Positions 59,107 through 64,000 of a stretch of 64,000 bases of DNA are shown one piece after another. The notes under the pieces were generated by a model. It saw nothing but the letters and a program-made list of their open reading frames with translations. It was not told the DNA's origin and ran no database searches. The stretch lies in the NCBI GenBank assembly GCA_025602905.1, contig JAHLKI010000004.1:62001-126000 (forward strand). Reading direction: 5' to 3'. This stretch comes from Phlyctochytrium arcticum (Eukaryota > Chytridiomycota > Chytridiomycetes > Chytridiales > Chytridiaceae). The position numbers and the translations under genes were made by a program. Position 1 is the stretch's first letter. Every line of letters begins with the position of its first letter.

Positions 59107-59807
59107 TTGTAGACTCCGTAGCTGGGGTTATTCTAGAAGGAACGGTGAGGGCCCGCTGCCACAAAATCATGAGTGTGCAAATGTTTGTAGGTAACATAGG
59201 TTGCATCTACTCCAGTAGTTATGACTTAACAAGGCAAAGGATTGAATATAAGTACCCGCAAATGTTTTATTTCAGTTTAACATCGTAAAATTAACAAACT
59301 CTCCCGCTCGGAGGCTGCGGAGCATCGGCTGTTCATCCTTTGTTAGAAATGAATCAATAAAAACTCTCAATGCTTAATGTTAATAAATTCCCAGAACGGA
59401 CCCAAGGGGACGAGTGCGCATGTCTGGTAATATTGTTCCATTGAGACGCAGGAAGCTGCCGAAGCTCCGCAATTTGGGCGGGGTAGAACTTCGCATATGT
59501 TCGGAGTTCACCGGAGGTGCGTAAGTGGATTAAGTTAATCCCGAGAATACCCGAATACTTACACGTCTCAAGGCCTCGGTATATAGCCCCTGGGACTCCC
59601 CTTATTTCGGTAGGATTCCTCGACGCATATTTCTTGTATATATCTTACTTGTAACTCACCCACCCACACCTATTCTGTATACCTATATAGACACCGGAAG
59701 CCCATAACGCTATGCATTTTCTACTATCCAAAGTATCTCCAACATCTGTCGCACCGATATCACTGGAAATAGTGCGAGAATCCAAGTGAGAAAATTCTGG
59801 GTATATG

Positions 59808-59875
59808 TGATCAATCTGTGGGTTCTGCTTCGCCCGATATGCGCCCTGTCGTTTTTGACGGCAAAACATTTTAGA
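59808..59875. repeat. Short dispersed repeat, copy 2
   Basis: Contains CTGCTTCGCCCGATATGC, then CTGTCGTTTTTGACGGC and an AAAACATTTTAGA end. Homologous to copy 1. The central part is a small inverted repeat around TTTTT (TGTC...GACA in copy 1; CCGTCA/TGACGG-like pairing is weaker in copy 2). Confidence 0.7.
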
Positions 59876-60507
59876 ATTGGCATGGAAGTCCTAAATATTA
59901 GGTTTGCAGATCTTCGGAACATATTCTTTTGCTGCGGAAATATGTAGACCCAATTCCCACAAGGTTGAACCACCAATAACCAGATAGAAGTAAGTTAATA
60001 ACCAGATAGAAGTACGATACTATATATATAGTCAAAGCTTCAGCGATAACACATGCTACCTGTAATGTTTAGTTAATACCGGTAGTTACTTTGTTCCATC
60101 ATAAAAAGCTGCTTGTGCCGATGTGCAATTTTTTTGTCTCCTCCCCCGTTTATTTGCGTTACTTCCTTTCTTCCACATTGTCCTGTCCCTAATAAATCCG
60201 TGACCGTTCGCGACAGTACTAATATCCAATTATATGTGTACTGTAGCCAAATTATGACGGCGCACTGTTTCTTGTTTGATACTGGATTCTCGCTACATGC
60301 AGCTCACACGATTTATGCATCTCCGTCCATTCCGGGTATAGGAGTGTTGGTATTGAATAAGACCATTCTAGCAGCTCGCATGATTTCGCATGATTTTGTG
60401 TGCAAATTCATCAATTATAGTTTCGAAATTTTGATCTACCAGCTCATAAGGAAAAGAGTTCTAGTAGACGAAATTGTACACAAAAGAGTAGAAATTTAGA
60501 AGCCCAG

Positions 60508-61596
60508 TTAAGGGTAAGTATACATTGAATTGAGAGCTGGAAATGTCGACCGGGCTGTCGAAAACTGGCCCGAATTCCAACCTGTGTTGAACGCGGAGGA
60601 TGCTTGCGAAACAAGACTTCTACCGACGGCTGCGCTCATGAAGTGAACGTATTCACCCACATCCATTCGACGAGAGTAAACTAGATTTGCGCCGGAGTTT
60701 TCAGTGATTGTCGGGAAATATTGGCTCAACAACCCGAAATACGTTTCGTGCCAGGCTAACGAGTACCCTTTTTCGACCCAGAGCGGATAGTACCAATCTC
60801 GAAACCATCGTGCATTGGAGGTGCCGGAGGGATAGTTGTTCGAAGCGGCAGCCATCAGCTCAGTGAACGCTTGCGATGCTTCGGAGGCGAAACCAGATCT
60901 GTTGAAAAGGTCATATGTGCAAATGTCCGCAAATTTACCAGAGCCCCATACAAGCAGCGCGGGAGTCTCGTGCAGACCGTGGGAAGTAATCTCTACTTGT
61001 CGACAAATTACATTCATTGCTTGCTTTTTCGCTGCGTAGTTGCTATTACTCCAATCGTCGTATGCTTGCCCAAGCCAAGTACGGAAGTTAGTCCGAGAGC
61101 CGCCAGAAGAAGCGTCAAAGCGGACTCGCCAAGCATACCACCCATCTGATACAGGTGTCGTGCCTAATCCCAACTGCACGAGTAACGGCTTCGGTCCTCC
61201 AAGGGCTTCGCATGATGTTCCAATGTCCGCGGGTAGAGCTCGGGGGACCATACACCCTCCGTAAGTTTCCTTGACGAATTTCCACGCCTTCTTGTAGAAA
61301 GGAACAATCCACTTGGTAGTTGAACGAGGCAAGGCCCGCATGGCGTCAGTCATGTACACGGCGACGTCCGCGTTGCAAGATACCCGGGTCGTTATTGGAT
61401 TGGGGGACCCAGTTGCTCGGGAAAGGTACCCATCTAAAACAGATGGTGCATCGGTATGGCAGATGCAGTCTGCGTTTACTATAACTGGGACGCTCGCAAT
61501 GAATGCACCGAGAAAAAGAGGTACGGTTAAAGCAAGAATAATGAACGGAAGCCTGGCCGCACCAGGTCGACGCTGCGAAATTGATGTGCTTGGCAT
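60508..61596 (-). CDS. Unrecognised membrane-anchored or secreted protein, copy B
   Basis: Intronless ORF of 362 codons, a full-length gap-free paralog of copy A. The differences cluster in the N-terminal 80 residues and in the middle (about 165-245). The last 130 residues, including the RWFRDWYYPLWVEKGYS and WHETYFGLLSQ blocks, are almost unchanged, which marks the likely functional part. All Cys of copy A are kept and an extra one replaces Phe (VFCNAD in A, VSCNAD in B keeps C; the change is F to S beside it). The hydrophobic anchor is kept. Function unknown. Confidence 0.85.
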   Translation of the reverse strand: MPSTSISQRRPGAARLPFIILALTVPLFLGAFIASVPVIVNADCICHTDAPSVLDGYLSRATGSPNPITTRVSCNADVAVYMTDAMRALPRSTTKWIVPFYKKAWKFVKETYGGCMVPRALPADIGTSCEALGGPKPLLVQLGLGTTPVSDGWYAWRVRFDASSGGSRTNFRTWLGQAYDDWSNSNYAAKKQAMNVICRQVEITSHGLHETPALLVWGSGKFADICTYDLFNRSGFASEASQAFTELMAAASNNYPSGTSNARWFRDWYYPLWVEKGYSLAWHETYFGLLSQYFPTITENSGANLVYSRRMDVGEYVHFMSAAVGRSLVSQASSAFNTGWNSGQFSTARSTFPALNSMYTYP

Positions 61597-62407
61597 CTTG
61601 GTATGAATTTACGTTTTGGGGTACCACATTGAGTTGTGGTTTATATGTCTTTCGCTGAAGGGCACACTGCCATGATGGGCTTGGCCAGAGCTTCCGACGA
61701 CCTTGAGATTACCCAATAACCACCTCATGGCATCGTCGACGCCAATTGAAACACTCATGGGAATCGATACTTTTCTGGCTTGCATATGCTACATAGGCAT
61801 TGTCTCCCATGAACCCTTAAGAATTTAATATAAGCACCCGTAAAGAATTTAATACAAGTACCCGCATAAGAAATTATTTTAAATCGTGCGTGCGTGCCAT
61901 TTCCAACATCGCAAATGAACTATTATACTGCTGAATGCCAATCTTTCCGAGAACCGACGCAAAGGGACGAGTGTTTATGACCGAATTGGGATGGTAGTAT
62001 ATTGTTCCAGTTTTTTTTGGGAAAAACAAATTCCAGATTTCGTTTGATTGATGCCATAATTAATCCATAGATTTTTGACAAGGGCGGTGAGGAAGTAATG
62101 AATTCTTGAAATAAGTAGACCCGGACTTCAGACACTAATACAAACTTTGGCCGATGATTTTTTTGTGTCGATGAGCATTGAGCAGGAACGAGCGGTAATC
62201 GTCGCTCTAGATGTGGGTAAGTTTAAGATAGCTTTAGTATCGAGATAGCTATAGTAGGTATTTACAATTGTCTACAATGTCCCAACACTATATACATAAA
62301 TCACAAACAAAGGGTGAAGAGACGCGCAAGGGTTCCAAAAACACAAAATGGTCCACATTTATCTACTCCCAGGCACCTTTACGAGCAGTATTGCTTCCAT
62401 GTACAGA
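61597..62407. other. Intergenic region upstream of copy B
   Basis: Holds the flank duplicated with copy B, including an internal ATTTAATA(T/C)AAG(C/T)ACCCG repeat at about 61825-61865. No gene supported. Confidence 0.45.
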
Positions 62408-63455
62408 TCATGCAGCTCCGCCAGCTCCACCTTGAAAGCACTGCAAGAAAGTGGGCATATCAAACCGCAACAGATCTTTGCCACTTTTGCCCTTGGGGTC
62501 TAGTCCTACAAAGACCCACTGGGCACCACTTGCGGTGTTGGCAAATGCCAATGCTTCCTGGCCAAGGGTCTTGAATTGGAACGTCCCTATATCAGTCGCG
62601 CCGAGTGTAGTGGCATCAACTTGAATCTCTTTGTTGTCTTCGATCAAACCCAAAACGGAGTCTAGGGTCATGGATGTCATCGTCAAAGCCCCATCGTACA
62701 AAAAGAAAAGGTGATTGTTGAAAACTGTCATCTGTGAAAGATCAGTTGGAGCACCGGGGGGTTGAAAAAAGCCTCGATATTTGATGTCTGTTGCTGTTGA
62801 CGCGATTGCCTCCCCCGCAACCGGTAGCTCGAATATAAAGGTACGAGCGTCGGCTTGGCGTCCAACAAAGAAAAATCCTCCCCAAGCGGATCTTGGAGAT
62901 GGCACAAAAGCTACGGATTCTAGTCCATCGTTTTTTCCTACGGTACCAGTGGAAAAGTTGTCGAAAGTGGTTTGGAAGTTGAATGTACGTATGGGAGAAG
63001 ATGTCGCTAGATCGTATTCAATAATGGACGCGGGAAACTCGTTGCCCAAATATACAGTGTCCTTTCTATAAGAAGTAGCACATTGGAACGCAAGAGGGTT
63101 AGATCTTCACACGTACGACGAGTGCATGTACCCAATCCTACCTCTCAGGAACCAGGGTCACTCCTTCGAGGTCGAAAGTTTTGCCCAATTTAAAAATTTG
63201 AGCTTTGGCACTAGGACCCGCATCAACATCACTAATAGCGGTGAGGGTTCCCTCATCACCAACTACAAACAGTCGTTGCGAGTCTTGGTCGAATATGGCA
63301 TCCGATGGCTCAGCTTTGGGCGGCAGAAGTGAGTAAATAGATTCCCCTGCACAATTGCCAGCTTGTCGGGCGTGAATCATGCGTGCGCTGAAAGTGGGGG
63401 CACCAACAGTCAGGGTAAAAAGCCCGGAAAATAGGAGTAGAGTCTTCAGATACAT
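62408..63455 (-). CDS. Secreted beta-propeller-like protein (SdiA-regulated/phytase-like)
   Basis: Two exons (63142-63455, 62408-63062) give 322 residues. I chose the ATG at 63455 because it opens a clear signal peptide (MYLKTLLLFSGLFTLTVGAP); an ATG further upstream would bury it. The acceptor is GAAAG at 63063, giving ERNTVYLGNEF across the junction. The mature part has repeated strand patterns (SDAIFDQDSQRLFVVGDEG; TFDLEGVTLVPER; GLESVAFVPS; LSQMTVFNNHLFFLYDG; GQEALAFANT), the D/N-LEG-V/I theme of SdiA-regulated and phytase-like propellers. It is probably an extracellular protein; no catalytic residues can be assigned. Confidence 0.75.
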
Positions 63456-64000
63456 GGTAGCGCCTATTAAGAAGCGGACAATCTGCTTGTGGTCGTGCAT
63501 CAGCCCGCCTGTAATAAAACACCGGTTCGGCAAGTTTGGCGAACAATACAGCCGGCTGTCCGCAAACTAGATTCTTGGCGCAAAGTGTGAATGAGGTCTT
63601 TGGCGATGCTCTACGCTGGCCAAGATAGAACGCCGTCAGGTCAGAGCCTCTATCGTCGCAGAGAAAAGGAGAACGCGCAGACTTCAAGTTTCGTTTCGAT
63701 TTGGCTGTCATCAGCTGCGCCACGTCAGAGCCGCCAACTCCGACGATATCATTTTTGTGGTTGATAGTTGATTCACCTCCATTGACCAAATCAGTTTGAT
63801 ATGGCGGTCCGTATACAAGATGCTGCAACTTGAGGCTCCCGTTCATCCAGGCGCCTCTATAGTTTCAGCGTAAGCAACTTGCCAATCTCCCATATTTCGC
63901 TCTACTACCTCCGGTACAATTTCTTCACCACTATACCATGATAACTGATATTCGAGAAATTTCAAAGTGTAATTCCTTTCGTGTGTGCCGTCCACTTGAA
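63456..64000. other. Right-edge flank
   Basis: Upstream region of the secreted propeller-like gene and sequence up to the window edge. Open frames here have no coding character that I can support. Confidence 0.4.

Larger units (their letters stand above)
58878..60507. other. Spacer between the tandem copies
   Basis: Contains the duplicated upstream flank of copy A, parts of which (about 59200-59460) resemble the flank of copy B at about 61790-62000, and two copies of a roughly 70-bp repeat. No gene supported; a plus-strand ORF at 60113-60499 has no coding character. Confidence 0.5.

Noticed and set aside
60113..60499. 128-codon plus-strand ORF in the spacer
   Set aside because: AT-rich, low-information sequence with no domain and no support from the duplicated flank.
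1..64000. CRISPR arrays, bacterial operons, ribosomal RNA or full tRNA genes
   Set aside because: None seen; short repeats here are microsatellites, LTRs or degenerate arrays, and genes have spliceosomal introns.

Overview
This is a eukaryotic nuclear window. Genes are split by short GT-AG introns (about 40-80 nt), many with CTAAC/CTAAT-like branch points. It carries fungal-type genes: a Vhc1/SLC12A9-like cation-chloride cotransporter, an Ant1-like carrier, a PhoD_2-type phosphatase and a Crd1-type cardiolipin synthase. It also keeps a complete talin and a DNA-PKcs, which the familiar Dikarya lack. That mix fits an early-diverging (chytrid-like) fungus best. The assignment is inferred from gene content; no rRNA or other marker is present to settle it.

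Layout. 1-12 kb is an accessory region. It holds two head-to-head copies of an ankyrin-like gene (one cut by the left edge), a roughly 155-bp tandem repeat, and a nearly complete LTR retrotransposon (3679-8654, minus strand) inserted in the right-hand ankyrin-like copy with a 5-bp target duplication. A decayed minus-strand coding stretch follows. 12-15.6 kb has a small hypothetical gene and a 949-residue PhoD-like phosphatase. 15.6-20.2 kb is a poorly resolved tract with coding-like minus-strand fragments.

From 20.4 to 56.9 kb the window is dense housekeeping sequence: proteasome alpha4 (+), Vhc1/SLC12A9-like transporter (-), peroxisomal-type adenine nucleotide carrier (-), DNA-PKcs (+, about 14.3 kb), ribosomal stalk protein P2 (+), talin (-, six exons, 2541 residues), an unrecognised 317-residue charged protein (-), pterin carbinolamine dehydratase (-), BORC subunit 6 (+) and cardiolipin synthase (-). 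57.8-61.6 kb holds a tandem duplication of an unrecognised 362-residue membrane-anchored or secreted protein, followed by a secreted beta-propeller-like protein.

Functional themes: DNA-PKcs implies a vertebrate-like end-joining kinase, with an SQ/TQ cluster in the same place as the human T2609 (ABCDE) cluster. Talin implies actin-membrane adhesion machinery. The PCBD-like gene and BORCS6 share a 156-bp divergent promoter region. The most unusual element is the retrotransposon: Ty1/copia gene order and polymerase, but with a chromodomain after the integrase, a Gag resembling the Retrotrans_gag type, and a primer binding site matching the 5' half of initiator tRNA-Met.
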